The notes: a model not told the origin generated them from the sequence alone. Positions 11,373 to 23,880 are shown, counted from the first letter of the stretch. The stretch is 64,000 bases of DNA from Caprella mutica (GCA_947561585.1 CANNZV010000126.1:390091-454090), one strand, 5' to 3'. Program-made: numbers and translations.

Positions 11373-13005
11373 CAAAGCTGTTGAAACTTTTCGGCTCACC
11401 CGCCATTGTTGCAATGGAGTACCCTTCAAGGGACGAACTCTTAGGCAAGTTAAAACGAAATGGAATATTTCATAGCTACGATCAAATGCTCATAATTATA
11501 CTGTTTGCGAATTACTCGTAAGTTTAATACGCGTATGATTAACATTAACACTGTATGAAGAGTGTAAGTGGATCAAATTCATGCCATGAATTATGTTTTC
11601 TGATTTAAAAAAAGAAAACGATCTAATTTTTTTATTAAATAACAATCTCCACTATTCTGTACTGGCCCATGAGTAATGCAAAATAAATAGGATTTCCCAA
11701 AGTGTATAGAGTAGGTATAGCATATTAATGCTGTTCCAGTGTACAGTTGGTACATGTTGCCTGCTCCAGAGGACCTGTTTCTGGAACATTGTTATCAGAT
11801 CCAAAGATTACAAATGTGGTCAGTTAGAGGGCGATATAATACTAGAGATTTAAGTTGTATTTATGATTATTTTTCTATCAAGAATGCTCTTTTAGGAAAT
11901 TCTATTGTTACTTTTTACTGAGGCAAACCTAAGTTATTTTACTATTAAGGATACTAAGATTGTAGAGGTCTCTTACCGCTTGAATATTCCGAACTCGGTT
12001 TCGATCTCATGTTAAGGTCCATTGTCGTTTAGGTCGAAAGCTTATAATGCGATCGCTTTTAATACGACTACCATATAATGACACCATTTAAAAACTGAAA
12101 ACAATCCAAAGAAATTTGTACAGCTGAGAAACAGTTCTTGTGAATCTTATTATTGGGTTATTTTCAGCATCATTATACCTTTGCGAGTGTTTTTTTAACT
12201 ATGATTAAAATTTTATACTTCATTTTTATTACCTTCTATTAAGATAAAAATTAATTGTGAAGTAGGTACAGCGTTAAGAGGTAATCTCCCCCTCACTCGT
12301 TAATATTGCCCTCATTTAGTAACTAATAATATAGTTTTAGTAATTCAGTTAACATTTAGTACTAATAATTAATTTTAAAGGTTCATTTAGCCCCGGTTAG
12401 GTAGCTATACCGCTTCAACTTCATACAATGTTGAAGCTTTTCTATAATAAAGATATCTAGAACCAAAATATGTACAATAATATATACATATCCTTTACTA
12501 TTGAGAGCAATATCCTCTACGTTCGTATAGCAACTACTCAAAACATTAGTAGAAATAACAACATTGGTGGTTAAGATTCAGAAACTGCATTACGAATTAA
12601 CTGAATACCGTTCCAATATTAAGATTATTATTATAGTAGAAGATTATTTGATAATCATACTTTTTCATTCTTGTTTACTGTTTTGAATTTATTTGGTGCT
12701 GAATATTCAAGATGTATAATTACTTTATATTCGATTCTAATTGTGTATCAGCAGAGCCGTAGTTGCCCATTTATTTCTGAACTGATATTGACTAGTTTTA
12801 TTTAAATCAGTAAATAATTTAGTGATAAATGATAACTAACAAATGTAACGAAATTATATTATATCTAAAAGAGATGAAAACAGTTTCCAACATTATTCAT
12901 GCAAACAGAAACTCTATAGGTGTAGCTATAGTTCTACTAAATATTACAGTTTTAATGTAAATGAAGTATTTCCCATTAATTTTAGCGAGAAGTAATTTGG
13001 CGATT
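11373..13005. other. AT-rich interval, no firm gene
   Basis: A + frame opens after a pyrimidine-AG at about 11735 (YSWYMLPAPEDLFLEHCYQI at its start) and ends at 11921. Only its first third looks coding. The rest of the interval shows nothing I can support. Confidence 0.4.
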
Positions 13006-13563
13006 GGAAACTGTTTTCCATTCAGCCCTGATATTTTCGGTCAATAGGCAAAGCTTAAATTTTAACCCAAATTAGACACTTTTCAAGAATAACAAAATGT
13101 CCAAAAATGCTTCATTTCAAGATATTTATACTCTGATGCTAAGGTAATTTCACCTAAAAAAAACATTGTTACACTTAATTTTCAAGATTAGTTTGTTGTT
13201 CACTTGCAGGAGTCTTTTCAGATGAAGGGTCAGATCTGCATTGAAGCTGGAGGCAGACACTTCGAACAATTAGTGTACATTTAATGACATTATAATGTTA
13301 AATAGCGTATTTTAAATCTAACTTTCCGCTGATAATGGTAAGTACATGTGAATATCAAGGTAGGAGTCCTTTCAAAACTTTCTTGAAAACGATGTTTGCT
13401 TTATGTGAAATTCCCTCTGTATGTTAAAAAAATAACTTAGAATCGAGGTACCAATACATCGATAATGAAGCAGTTTAGGACATTTTGTTTTCTTGAAAAA
13501 GTGCGCATTTTGGGTTTTTATTCAAACTGTCAAATTCTGTCGAAGCTGAAATGAAACACCCTG
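13006..13563 (+). mobile_element. Deletion derivative of a mariner-like element
   Basis: The right end reads gaagctgaaatgaaacaccc then TGTA, the reverse complement of a TACAGGGTGTTTCATTTCAGC-type terminus. The left end around 13006-13120 is a diverged copy of the same roughly 100-bp inverted repeat. The best-matching inner part is ttcaagaataacaaaatgtcc at 13085, against its reverse complement at 13465-13490. Between the ends only a transposase tail survives. The left boundary is approximate. Confidence 0.6.
13207..13284 (+). pseudogene. C-terminal tail of a mariner-like transposase
   Basis: One + frame reads ESFQMKGQICIEAGGRHFEQ and then LVYI and a stop. The CIEAxGxHFEHLL-type ending is characteristic of many mariner-like transposases. 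It lies inside the inverted-repeat element at 13006-13563, supporting an internally deleted transposon. All catalytic residues are absent. Confidence 0.6.
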
Positions 13564-14002
13564 TATATCACAAGTTAAAAGTCAAAGCTTCCATAACGGT
13601 TCCACGATATGCATATATTGATTATACCACTAATTATATTTCTCATTAAAGGACATTATTGATGTTTCTTTAGACTACTATAAGTAAAAGAAGGGGTCTA
13701 AATTGTCACATTCCATAGTAATGTTATACATGTTTGCACTGCAATCTGGTAATTAATGATGAATTGCTTGCATTGGTAGGTACAAACCATGGGTCTGAGA
13801 TACAATGAAATAAAACCCGTTTGTATTACTAGTCTCAAGTGCATATCCTCTTTTAACAGAGGTTGAATGCAGCTTATTTCAGCCACTATTCGAATAAATA
13901 TTATTCAATATTATCCAGTATTGCAGAAATAGATTAATGACGTCATACCTTAGAAAGTATTTGGATGGTTTGGGCGGGGCAAAGGGAGAGAAGAGCTTTT
14001 AG
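13564..14002. other. AT-rich spacer with a CRE palindrome
   Basis: Unique AT-rich sequence. A perfect TGACGTCA lies at 13938-13945, about 60 bp before the candidate exon at 14003. No gene seen. Confidence 0.45.
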
Positions 14003-14104
14003 ATCCGGCCTTTAGGAATTACCCACCAGATTGTGGTTCCCCCATATTTCACCATTGGGGTCATGACCCCAGAGACTGACTTATCACCCTTGGCTAGTAA
14101 ATTG
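14003..14104 (+). CDS. Candidate internal exon, unknown protein
   Basis: The pyrimidine-rich acceptor gagcttttag precedes a 102-base stretch that is open in phase 0 and ends exactly at a GTGAGG donor (14105). It reads IRPLGITHQIVVPPYFTIGV then MTPETDLSPLASKL. G+C is clearly higher than its surroundings and many third positions are C. There is no match to a family I know and no linked exons are proven. A chance 34-codon window is not excluded. Confidence 0.3.
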
Positions 14105-14170
14105 GTGAGGACTTTATTAACTGTTTAGTTGTTTGATCTAACTGATAAATATTATATAGATAATATATGT

Positions 14171-14380
14171 TTAAAATAACAATTTATTTGTTTTAAATTT
14201 TAAGTTATTACCGAGTCTTGGAATACCAATTAATGACACTTCAGTCTCATTAATCTTGTTAGTGATTAGTCTATTTAATGACATAGCTGTGATAATGCCC
14301 CCTAAAGTTATAAGTGGGGCAATCTGAGAAGAGCTTAAAGCACTTAAGCCATACTTCGGAATATTGCTTCCCCTCGACAT
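14171..14380 (-). CDS. Candidate first exon or small ORF, unknown protein
   Basis: This frame starts with a real ATG in good context (aagATGT) at 14380. It reads MSRGSNIPKYGLSALSSSQI and then APLITLGGIITAM, a weakly hydrophobic segment. A GTAATA donor-like site falls after ...IGIPRLG near 14214, past which the composition turns AT-rich. So the coding part, if real, may be about 56 codons. There is no known domain. Length alone is compatible with chance. Confidence 0.22.
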   Translation of the reverse strand: MSRGSNIPKYGLSALSSSQIAPLITLGGIITAMSLNRLITNKINETEVSLIGIPRLGNNLKFKTNKLLF

Positions 14381-17300
14381 CTTTACACTTCAATGATATG
14401 GAATAAGAGTAACTGTATATGATTAAGAAATATTAAGTATTTTGAAATACAGTATTATACCAACTTTTTATTATGACTGTTGATAAAAAGATTATCGAAT
14501 ATCAAAAATAGTATTTTAATGTAAAGACACTTATATGGTTTATTATATTATTATTATCCGTATAAAAAATCAAAAGGATTTATCATCCAAATTTACGATA
14601 TTTACTGTATAGTGACTATAGTCTATTTAAATAGATGATATACCGATATTACAATTTTTCCAACTGGCAATGAAAATAATTTGCCATTCCACAGATAGAT
14701 TTTGCAACTTACCAAATCCTCTGTCACATCTTTAGTTCCTGACAGACTCTAAAAATGGTCACAAAGTATGAGTAAGGAGTGACTATTGTCACCTTCCTTG
14801 GCAGAATTACCAAATAGTTAGCAATGATACAATCCACAAAGAATGTACTTGTGTTTTTCCATTAAAAACCAAATGTAAATAATGGCTGCTATGCTAAATT
14901 ATTATCGGAGTTTCCGCTAACGCTAGTACAAAAGTCAATATTTACTTTAAGGAGAAATTTTAATTATAGGTAATGTAAAGCAAACAAAAATGTGAAGGTG
15001 GTTTGGACAAGAAGGGAATTTCGCTTTTAATGGCTAACTCTGTAGCTAACCTTTGTACCTTAGGATTCACCTTCACCCTATTGGTGAAATAAGTATGACG
15101 TCATAACAATGACGTAATAGGAACTGCAATATAACTATACTATCTTTTGGAGGAATTTATAATAATTAGGTAAGCACGACACGTACCTTCAGAATAAATG
15201 CAACTGTGATATCAACGTAAATTACACAAATTAATTACAATTGGTTTAAATTAATTTTACGTTGAGCGAATAATAATATTTACGAATATAACTTTTCTTC
15301 TATTTTCTTTATAATGGTAATTATTCTAACGGTGAAATTATACTATTCCGCATTATTTCACCTGTAGCATAGCCAGGCAGTGACGGGTTAAAGGTTGCCC
15401 TATTAAGTGACTCAGGTGAATTAGCGACTATTCATCCCATGCTGTGTACTGCCTTCTACCTCTGGCAACTACATTAAAACGATATTATACCTTTATTGTA
15501 CTGAGCAATTAACATCATCACCATTTCTCGTATGTACGACAGTTAGTTCTTACAGACATTGATTAGTAGTATTTTCCTTTCCTGATGATGAAAGGACTTC
15601 ATGCTATTCGAAAGCTTGAATACTAAATAAATTAGAAATATTGAGGGTTAATACACTCTTGAAAATATAGAAAATACGCTTAGTATAAATCTTTTTTATG
15701 AAATTTTAATGTGGCTACATCAAATTGTACTTTTTTTATACGGCCAGAACCGATTATAATTACATTATGTTAAAATTAAAGGTACACAATATTATACACG
15801 GTAAATCTAATTAAATTTACACGGTAAATTTACTGTTTTTTATGAGCGATATTTTTAACTTTGAAAATTTGTCTATCAACATGCGAGTCTGGAGTTAAAT
15901 TAAATAATTTTGAAGAGAATTTTGCTTTCTAAACATTTTTTATTTTTTGTGAGGTTTATTAATTAAAAGGCAGGAAGCTACTCCTGATATTCAGATCAGC
16001 ATCATTTTTTGGTTTGAATGTTAAGAGAACAGAGTACGGAATTCCTTGTGAATTAAAGTAATTCTGTACTCTATTTTCCTTACCTCAATATACAAAATTT
16101 ACATAATTCAAACAGTCTCAATTCGATATAATTGTTGATTCCATGTATTTTAATTCATTAATATAATTCACTGCTTCATAAGAAATAATTACAAGTACAT
16201 TAAAATACTTAAATTAGATCTATATCATATTATTCTTATTTCTACCTACAAATTCTAATGAAATAATTCAAATAATAATTACTCTATTGATAAAGAAACC
16301 TCAAAGGACGATCATTCCAATCATTAATTCTCTCCATACCAAGTATTTGACACAAGTTAAAGTTGGTACCAAGTTGAAACTTGGACCAAAGTGCCATACC
16401 ATGTAAAGTGAGTCACCACCTATAAGGGAGAGTTATGGTGGGGCAATAGGAGATTCAATAGGGAAATCTTTTAATGCAGAGGCCCCACCAAAATTTCACT
16501 CTAATTAAAGCGAGTTTTACTAAACACATCAATTAGGTATGAAAGTTATATACTTGCGTAAAGACAAGTATATACTAACTGAAAGGTAGATATACTTGCT
16601 TATATACTTTTTATATCTATTATAGTGGTTTCACACGAGCTGAAATTGAAAAATAATTTCAATGTGAAGCTCAAATGAAATAAAAATGTCAGTTTTATTA
16701 CTCTAAAGAATATATTATATTGTGTTTGTTGGGAAATATATTTTCAACCTTATTAGAATAAGAAAATGTTCATACTAATGTATAAAAATATTTCAGAGTG
16801 AATGTTTATTTTGTTGATAGGGTTTGGAATGAAGAAAATATAGAATTTACTAATTTTCGCTTTAGTTATTTACAGAATTCAAGGCAAGGAAACATACAAG
16901 CATTACTTTGTTTTTGCTTTACTATGAATAAATTAATTAGCTTGATTTTAGAATCGGCAATTTCTTTAGTACTAAATTAATAATTTTTCTAAGGGATTCA
17001 TCGCCCAGTTCCCGTAAATCTGCTAATTAACTTATAATACCTATTCAGCAATCATATACATACAGAAGAGTTAGCGTGGCAGAAAATTTAAATAAAAAAC
17101 TCAACAAACTTATTATTTTGGCAATCGTTTTCAATGTTAATTAGTTTTGTTTTGTTTCCATGTGAGTTTCCTTTATATTGTATGAGTCATAGTCTCCATC
17201 CACCAGATCATGACTCCCTATATTAACTTTTAACTACCTCAGTCACATCACCTAATCTAAGGAATAAATAATTCATAGATAGAGTGTGAGTCATAGAAAT

Positions 17301-18132
17301 TAATTAGAATATCTTGTGGTCACCACTATTCGAAAGTTACTTTTCAAAAATGCTGTACTATCCAGTCCAGCTCTATTATTTCGACCGAGTGAACCTATTC
17401 GAAGTCCTATACAAACATTTTCTTTATTAGTTCAATAAATTCAGCTAATGTCCCTCATAATTTTGCAGCATGTGAACCTCTTGACATTTGATCGCGAAGG
17501 CCGAAATTTTATAACATTCTTACCTATAAGCAAATTAATGAGCGAAAACTTTGAAAGCATATAAAAAATTAATACTGACCTATTTTTTAAACGATATTCA
17601 GATTAATGATCCTAACTTAGTTTCAGAATAATATGTAATAAAAACATGTTCATCAAAAATATTATTAATTTCATTCATGCAAAAAAAAGTTCTATACTAG
17701 AGAATTACTCGAAATTTTATCCTATTATAATTGTATTTCTTTTATTTTTACTCGTCCGAAATATCTACCTTATGTAAGGGCTTGAGAAAAATATTGTAAT
17801 AATAATTTCTATCTTTTCTCACTAAATGTTATTCATTATCTAATGGTTTTTATATTTTTATATTCTCCACAACTGTTTTTTTTTCAATGACTTATTTCAT
17901 TTATTCCTTCGCCAAATTTATTATATATTATTTTTCCGTCAATATAATATTCTTCCTTTCCCATAATTAATTTTTAGTTATTTTTGTTTTCCATAATTTT
18001 CATTTTCATTTAACATAGTTTATTAATAGTATAACTTTCAGTATTTTTGATAGTGTTATACATCATTTCTTTCATTGCAGAGTAAATTAAAAGTTGCCCT
18101 TTTCGTCATACTCTGAATTGCGTGTATTTTAA
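14381..18132. other. Long AT-rich interval without recognised genes
   Basis: No gene that I can support. There is a TGACGTCA at 15096-15103 followed by a second half-site. A 10-bp perfect inverted repeat (tatatacttg, 8-nt loop) lies at 16547-16574. The short frame at 16798-16980 has the AT-rich codon texture of non-coding DNA. The region could be a large intron. Confidence 0.5.
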
Positions 18133-18350
18133 TTGCACGGAGTGGCTTTTCATTGCACGGAGTGGCTTTTCATTGCACGGAGTGGCTTTTCATTACATGG
18201 AGTGGCTTTTCATTGCACTGAGTGGCTTTTCATTGTACTTAGTGGCTTTTCATTGCACGGAGTGGCTTTTCATTGCACGGAGTGGCTTTTCATTGCACGG
18301 AGTGGCTTTTCATTGTACGGAGTGGCTTTTCATTACACGAAGTGGTTTTT
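18133..18350. repeat. 20-bp minisatellite (gcacggagtggcttttcatt), 11 units
   Basis: Eleven near-identical 20-bp units, with variants gcacgg, acatgg, gcactg, gtactt and acacga at one position block. The two overlapping frames of 92-96 codons come from the array, not a gene. Confidence 0.95.
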
Positions 18351-18920
18351 CTGCGGTTACTCAATTCACTTATTTTACCATCTTAATTCCAGGGGCATGA
18401 CTCCTTGCCTTAGCGAATTCTAACAACTTTTGAGGGTTTGAGATTGAGTTGAGGGTACCTTTTTCACTCTAGTCGATAGGCAAAAACATTAGTATTTTCT
18501 TCACTCGTCTGTTTTACAGAATAAAAAATTCATTAAAAATATATACCCACAAAATCTGGGAATCTTTTAAATCAAATAATCTAAGTTGCCGAATTTGTTC
18601 CATTTTTAATAATTTATATCTGGACAATTATTATTCCATATTTATTTTTAAAATCTCACTGACAATTTCAAATAACAATTTTAATGTCAATTTTGACCTA
18701 ATTTTAAAAACATCAATAAATTGACATTCTTTGTTATTGTGAAAGTTTTTCGGATGTTATATCCTGCAGCTGTCTGCGATGAATGACTTCGAACTGTTGT
18801 AATTTGAAATATGGAATGCAGTTTCATTTTTATTTTATTTATAATTTTTAACGCTACTTGCAGTTTTAGAGGATAGCGCTAGGGTTATGCTCTACAACTA
18901 CGAGGTCTTAGATTTCTGTG
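18351..18920. other. AT-rich spacer, no gene seen
   Basis: Unique AT-rich sequence with no supported feature. Confidence 0.5.
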
Positions 18921-19162
18921 TTAGGTAGACTCGTAGGCTTCATTTACTATAACCTCTTCATTTTCCTCTTCCATCCGTGAATGCAGCCAAAGGTTCTTGT
19001 GTCCCTTTTCGTCACATTCCTTGGTAAGTGACTGCGATCACTGAGTAGCTTTTCTACATCCGTGAGCATTGTCCCTGATTGGTGGTAGGTGACTTTGCTC
19101 ATGGAGCCACTTTCATTTCTGACTGCTTCTTCGAGTGCCTTGTTTCTAATTTCCTTTTGACG
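18921..19162 (-). pseudogene. Possible frameshifted coding remnant, unknown protein
   Basis: On the minus strand one frame reads NKALEEAVRNESGSMSKVTY, then HQSGTMLTDVEKLLSDRSHL and PRNVTKRDTRTFGC. A second frame takes over at about 18985 with LHSRMEEENEEVIVNEAYES and a stop at 18921-18923. Both segments have plausible, hydrophilic composition and higher G+C than their flanks. They would join with a single frameshift or an unseen splice. I recognise no domain. It could be a decayed host gene, a retroelement fragment or chance. Confidence 0.28.
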
Positions 19163-20079
19163 TTACCATATAAATTTTATTTTCGAAGCAAACGTACCCC
19201 CTACTATTTAAATTATTAATAAATGTTAGGAAATATAGTAGAACTGAGCATTAATTATCCTAAGCTTATTTCAGTCGCATAAATCTCCTGCCCATTGATT
19301 GATATCTTCATTGAATCTGTCAACTTTCCACAGGACTTTTCAAGGCCGAGCAAAGTTTGTTAGAACTTTTGGTATTTTTCAGTAAATATTTCCAAGGTGA
19401 ATCATTGATTAGAAGCTGAACAGAAAAGTCTATCTTCTTCCTAATCGACCTGCGTCACACATGATCTTCATTCAAAATTCGAACCGTAATTCAAAACTGA
19501 ATGCTATGGTTTTTACTCCAATAACAAATTTGTGCTCGTGTTGTTCAGTAGGTATAACCATTTTATTTAGCACTTGCACTTTTTAATGTTGAATGCTGTG
19601 ACCGATTGAATGGATCAAATTAAGTGTCTATATTAAAAATTTAATCCATCTTTAGAATTCAATGAAATTGACCAATTGGATCTGTAAATAAATGCTCCCA
19701 AGTTTCTAGACTTTACTAGTTTGATATTGTTTCATTATATGAATATGTCCATTTATACAATGTATTGTCTCTCAAATTAGATCATTATAGGAGAGAAAAA
19801 TGATCTAAAATCTAAATTCTGCATTATAATATATCAACCTATAATGTTTTAATTTTAAAGAATCACTAATTTTTTAATTTTAAAGAATCACTATTTTTAA
19901 TCCACTTACAAAACACAGTTTACAATTTTCTTTTATTGTTTAAATCTCACGAAATTGTCTTCATATACTTTAATTTTAAATCTTGACCAATTTTTTTCTC
20001 AAACTGTAGAATTAGTAAAGTGTGAAAAAGTCTTACAGATCTTCTTTCCTTGAGTATAATATCCTGGATATATTTTAGA
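19163..20079. other. AT-rich spacer, no gene seen
   Basis: Unique AT-rich sequence. A 27-bp direct duplication (taattttaaagaatcacta core) occurs at about 19850-19897. Nothing else is supported. Confidence 0.5.
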
Positions 20080-20217
20080 ATGTTACATAGAATGGTACTT
20101 AGTAGTTTACATAGTGTGCCTATTTTACGTTCATTTGAAGAGAATCGATCGCTAATCCGTGCTTTCTATTGTGCGAGGCAGTTAAACTGTTCTGTGGAGG
20201 ATATTCCTCGGGTGTAA
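20080..20217 (+). pseudogene. Possible N-terminal HTH piece of a relic transposase
   Basis: An ATG-started frame of 45 codons reads MLHRMVLSSLHSVPILRSFE and then ENRSLIRAFYCARQLNCSVE. The pattern FxxEER-x(3)-I-x(2)-FY-x(5)-N-x-S-V is loosely like the first helix-turn-helix of the DDE_3 transposase family whose catalytic remains lie at 21.06-21.77 kb. The 840-bp gap between them is poorly conserved. A short host exon is the alternative. Confidence 0.27.
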
Positions 20218-21054
20218 TTAACATTTACGGTTGAATGCCTCAACACAATTCGACCTTAAAGGTTAATATTTTAGTGGAAAAAAATATTGGGAATTGTTTT
20301 TAGTGTTTGTATCTGATATAAATCAATTAATAGTTAGTTCATTTCTTAAAAATTAGTTACAATAGTTAAAACAGAAAGTTGTTCTAAATATTGTGGAAGC
20401 TGTTAAAAATATTCTTTTATGATCCGAGTTTTAAAATTTCCCTGAATTTTGTCCTTTTATTTGAATGTTTCTTTCATTTCATTCAGATTTATAAATTTAT
20501 AGATTTTAAATTCACCTTTCCGATGATATAAATGAGTAACATTTCCCTTTCTCACTTTTCTGAATAGTTTTTAAGCTATTTCGTCATCAGTTATTTTTCT
20601 GAAGAGTTGAATACGCTACTTCAGTTGTTCATTTTCACGTCAACAAAATATCTTACCTATATAAGAAATATATTCAATACATAAGAGTCCTATAAACTGC
20701 ATGCAGAAGCTCTATTTACTATTACATTGTGTGCAATAATTCAGAAAGCACGTGCCATTATTTTGAGGGTACGTTTCCAAATATTCCTTCCAAGTGGATC
20801 ACCAAATCCTCTGAGCCTCGGGACTCAATGACCATCAACAGAATTACTCAGCAACCTTAATTGTCTTTCTAAACTGTAAAGCTTGTGAAGGAGCACCACA
20901 ATGACTTTGACTTATTTAGACTGCTTTTATTTGCCTTATTATACACTATGTGACTATAGGGTCTATTATCGTACTGTTCCACTTTCTAAACTTTAAAATT
21001 TCCTTAATAGCGGTTAGATTTTAATTCAGTTGGTTTGAAACAATCTGAAGACTT
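20218..21054. other. AT-rich spacer inside a probable relic transposon
   Basis: No readable coding sequence. A somewhat G+C-richer patch at 20770-20850 may be decayed transposase but cannot be translated convincingly. Confidence 0.35.
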
Positions 21055-21770
21055 TAGAATTGTACTTAGTATATACGATATTTCTATTAATTGTCCAAGA
21101 AGCACTTAAGACAAACGACTATGCAGCAAGAATAGCAATTCTTGGAAAAAGGTTAGACAAGATTTTGCATTTACAGGATTTTCTTCATCACCTAATGTTT
21201 TCAGATGAAGCTCATTTCCATATTCACGGTGGAGTAAACACTCACAGTTGTCGTTACTGGTTCACTACTAATTCTCACTGGACAGCAAAAATAAAATTCA
21301 TTTACTTCGAATAACTGTGTGGGTGATACGGTATCGTGGAAACTTTCGGCCTCGTTTCCATCGACACAAATGTTAATGGTGATATTTACCCTAGACTGAC
21401 TTTTGGCATGGTTATCGATTATACCAGATTCAGAAGTTTTTCTTTATGCATGATGGTAAACCACCTCACTGGACAAGAAAATTTTCCAAACATGTGGATT
21501 GTCAGAGCTTCAGAGTGCAACATGAACATAAAGTGTCTGCAAAGATCACCCACCCAATACTACATCTTCTGATATCTCTCTATGGGAATTCATCAAGAGT
21601 TAAGTTTATCATATTAAATTCAGGGATATGAATGAGTTGAACAATATAATCCATCAGCTATTTGCAGTAGTAACTTGGTAATGTTGCATAATACCGTGCC
21701 CATATGGTTTCAATCACGACCCGTCTTAATTCAATCCTCCAAATGCCAAACTGAAATATAATAAACTATA
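21055..21770 (+). pseudogene. Relic DDE_3-type transposase (mariner/Tc3-like), broken
   Basis: The first frame contains IVQEALKTNDYAARI and then FSDEAHFHIHGGVNTHSCRY, the hallmark block around the first catalytic Asp (codon 21204-21206). After a stop at 21312 other frames carry VNGDIY-like text and FMHDGKPPHW, with the second catalytic Asp at 21452-21454. The tail (gggaattcatcaagag to the Leu/Arg-rich end near 21.72 kb) is clearly homologous to the relic at 6594-6887. There are several stops and frameshifts, and the third catalytic residue block (SPDLTP-type) is lost. It is inactive. Confidence 0.8.
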
Positions 21771-22002
21771 TCAAGTGAAATATAAACCTAAATAATAAAA
21801 TCCCAAAGTCTTGAGATTGTTTTAAAACCAACCGAATGTAAATCGAACTAATAATTAAGGAAATTATTAAATAAATAAATGTGGAACACTACAATGATAC
21901 ACTCTGTAGTTTGGTGGTGTAGAGGAAATGAAATCTGTAGTTTACATTTGAAGAGGCAAAATTATTATCATCTTTCATTGTGAGTTAACTTATCATTTAG
22001 CA
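21771..22002. other. Short AT-rich spacer
   Basis: The first part continues the homology to the flank split by the Tc1 element near 8.5 kb. There is no gene. Confidence 0.4.
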
Positions 22003-23030
22003 ACACATGCTATCGTATCACATACCCCCTGTCTATCACATCACATGCTATCGTATCACATACCTCCTGTCTATCACATCACATGCTATCGTATCACATA
22101 CCTCCTGTCTATCACATCACATGCTATCGTATCACATACCCCCTGTCTATCACATCACATGCTATCGTATCACATACCCCCTGTCTATCACATCACATGC
22201 TATCGTATCACTTACCCCCTGTCTATCACATCACATGCTATCGTATCACATACCTCCTGTCTATCACATCACATGCTATCGTATCACATACCCCCTGTCT
22301 ATCACATCACATGCTATCGTATCACATACCCCCTGTCTATCACATCACATGCTATCGTATCACATACCTCCTGTCTATCACATCACATGCTATCGTATCA
22401 CATACCTCCTGTCTATCACATCACATGCTATCGTACCACATACCCCCTGTCTATTACATCACATGCTATCGTATCACATACCTCCTGTCTATCACATCAC
22501 ATGCTATCGTATCACATACCTCCTGTCTATCACATCACATGCTATCGTACCACATACCTCCTGTCTATCACATCACATGCTATCGTACCACATACCCCCT
22601 GTCTATCACATCGCATGCTATTGTATCACATACCCCCCTGTCTATCACATCACATGCAATCGTATCACATACCTCCTGTCTATCACATCACATGCTATTG
22701 TATCACATACCTCCTGTCTATCACATCACATGCTATCGTATCACATACCTCCTGTCTATCACATCACATGCTATTGTATCACATACCCCCTGTCTATCAC
22801 ATCACATGCTATCGTATCACATAGTCCCTGTCTATCACATCACATGCTATTGTATCACATACCCCCTGTCTATCACATCACATGCTATTGTATCACATAC
22901 CCCCTGTCTATCACATCACATGCTATCGTATCACATACCCATGTCTATCACATCACATGCTATCGTATCACATACTCCCTGTCTATCACATCACATTCTA
23001 TCGTATCACATACCCCTGTCTATCACATCA
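22003..23030. repeat. 38-bp minisatellite, about 27 units
   Basis: The unit runs acatgctatcgtatcacata followed by ccccctgtctatcacatc. Polymorphic positions are tacctcctg/tacccc(c)ctg, atcg/attg and tatcac/taccac. Single-base length changes appear at 22630, 22938 and 23010. The unit starts are exactly 38 bp apart at the left (22007, 22045, 22083). Three open frames of 259-342 codons on + are simply this array. Confidence 0.96.
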
Positions 23031-23300
23031 GTTGATGGGTGTCCCATGCCCATCTAATCTTCACCTCACCCCCCTCCCCCCCACTGCGCCGTAAGGGGGT
23101 AGCACACGATGTCCCCACAACTTTAAAATCGGAAGAGAGGATCGATGCTGCGAGAGGGGAAATTGAGGGGGAAAGAGCGGTGGGGAAAGAGCGGTGGGGA
23201 AAGAGCAGTGGGGAAAGAGCGGTGGGGAAAGAGCGGTGAAAAACGGTGTAAAGAGAGGGGGAAAGAGCGGTGTAAAGAGAGGGGAAAGGTATATTAGATG
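23031..23300. repeat. Purine-rich tract with 14-bp tandem (gtggggaaagagcg)
   Basis: Immediately after the 38-bp array come a C-rich stretch (23060-23085) and a long G/A-rich stretch (23130-23300). The latter includes about five copies of gtggggaaagagcg at 23178-23240 and further aaagagaggggaaag copies. The purine bias on + continues more weakly to about 23470. No gene is supported; the open frames on both strands follow the composition. Confidence 0.8.
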
Positions 23301-23810
23301 GAGTCGCGGTAGATGTGAGGTGAAGAATAGAGAGAAAAGCAGATAAACTAAAGAACAAGGGCAATGGAAGAGAGGAAAAGAAAACGAATGAAAATGAGAC
23401 CAAAGAGTGGTAAGAGAGAGTAATCAACGATAAAAAGAAGAGGGTAAAGAGTGCTAAGAGAGAATATACAAACTGTGTTTACTGAGTAGATAAATGATGA
23501 TGAAAAAGAAAGTTTGCAGTAAAATCAGTTATTCAATAATGGTATTAGTAATAACGTGAATATAGTGTAAATAAACTGTATGGCAAATGGGAAAGGATTT
23601 ATCAAGATTTATTTCTTTCCTAAGATTTATCTAGAGGGGAGATAACGAATGAGAGGCAATAAATTTAAATGTTAATCTATCAATTAGTTTGCTGGTACAC
23701 AACTCCTCTTGTCACAGTCTCTCAACTCCATATTGCATTCAAGATGGTGAAGTGCTTTGTTATATACTTTGTATATTATTCTCTCTGTATTCTGTATATA
23801 TTATTATCTA
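23301..23810. other. Unique spacer, purine-rich then AT-rich
   Basis: Decaying purine-rich sequence to about 23470, then AT-rich DNA. Nothing coding is recognised. Confidence 0.45.
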
Positions 23811-23880
23811 TAGGGTAAGATCTTAATTATCGGTCAGTTTCACATTGGCGGTCATATAAAAGAAAATGATACAATAATAA
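23811..23880. mobile_element. Half copy (left arm) of the GGGTAAG MITE family
   Basis: It begins TAGGGTAAGATCTTAATTAT, then cggtcagtttcacattggcg, matching the terminal repeat of the complete copy at 45638. Only one arm is present. Confidence 0.6.

Noticed and set aside
11990..12005. tRNA/SINE B-box-like string (ggtttcgatctc)
   Set aside because: No matching A box, cloverleaf or tail was found around it.
23023..23427. 134-codon minus frame and 66-codon + frame in the purine tract
   Set aside because: Low-complexity composition explains the lack of stops. No domain or splice support.
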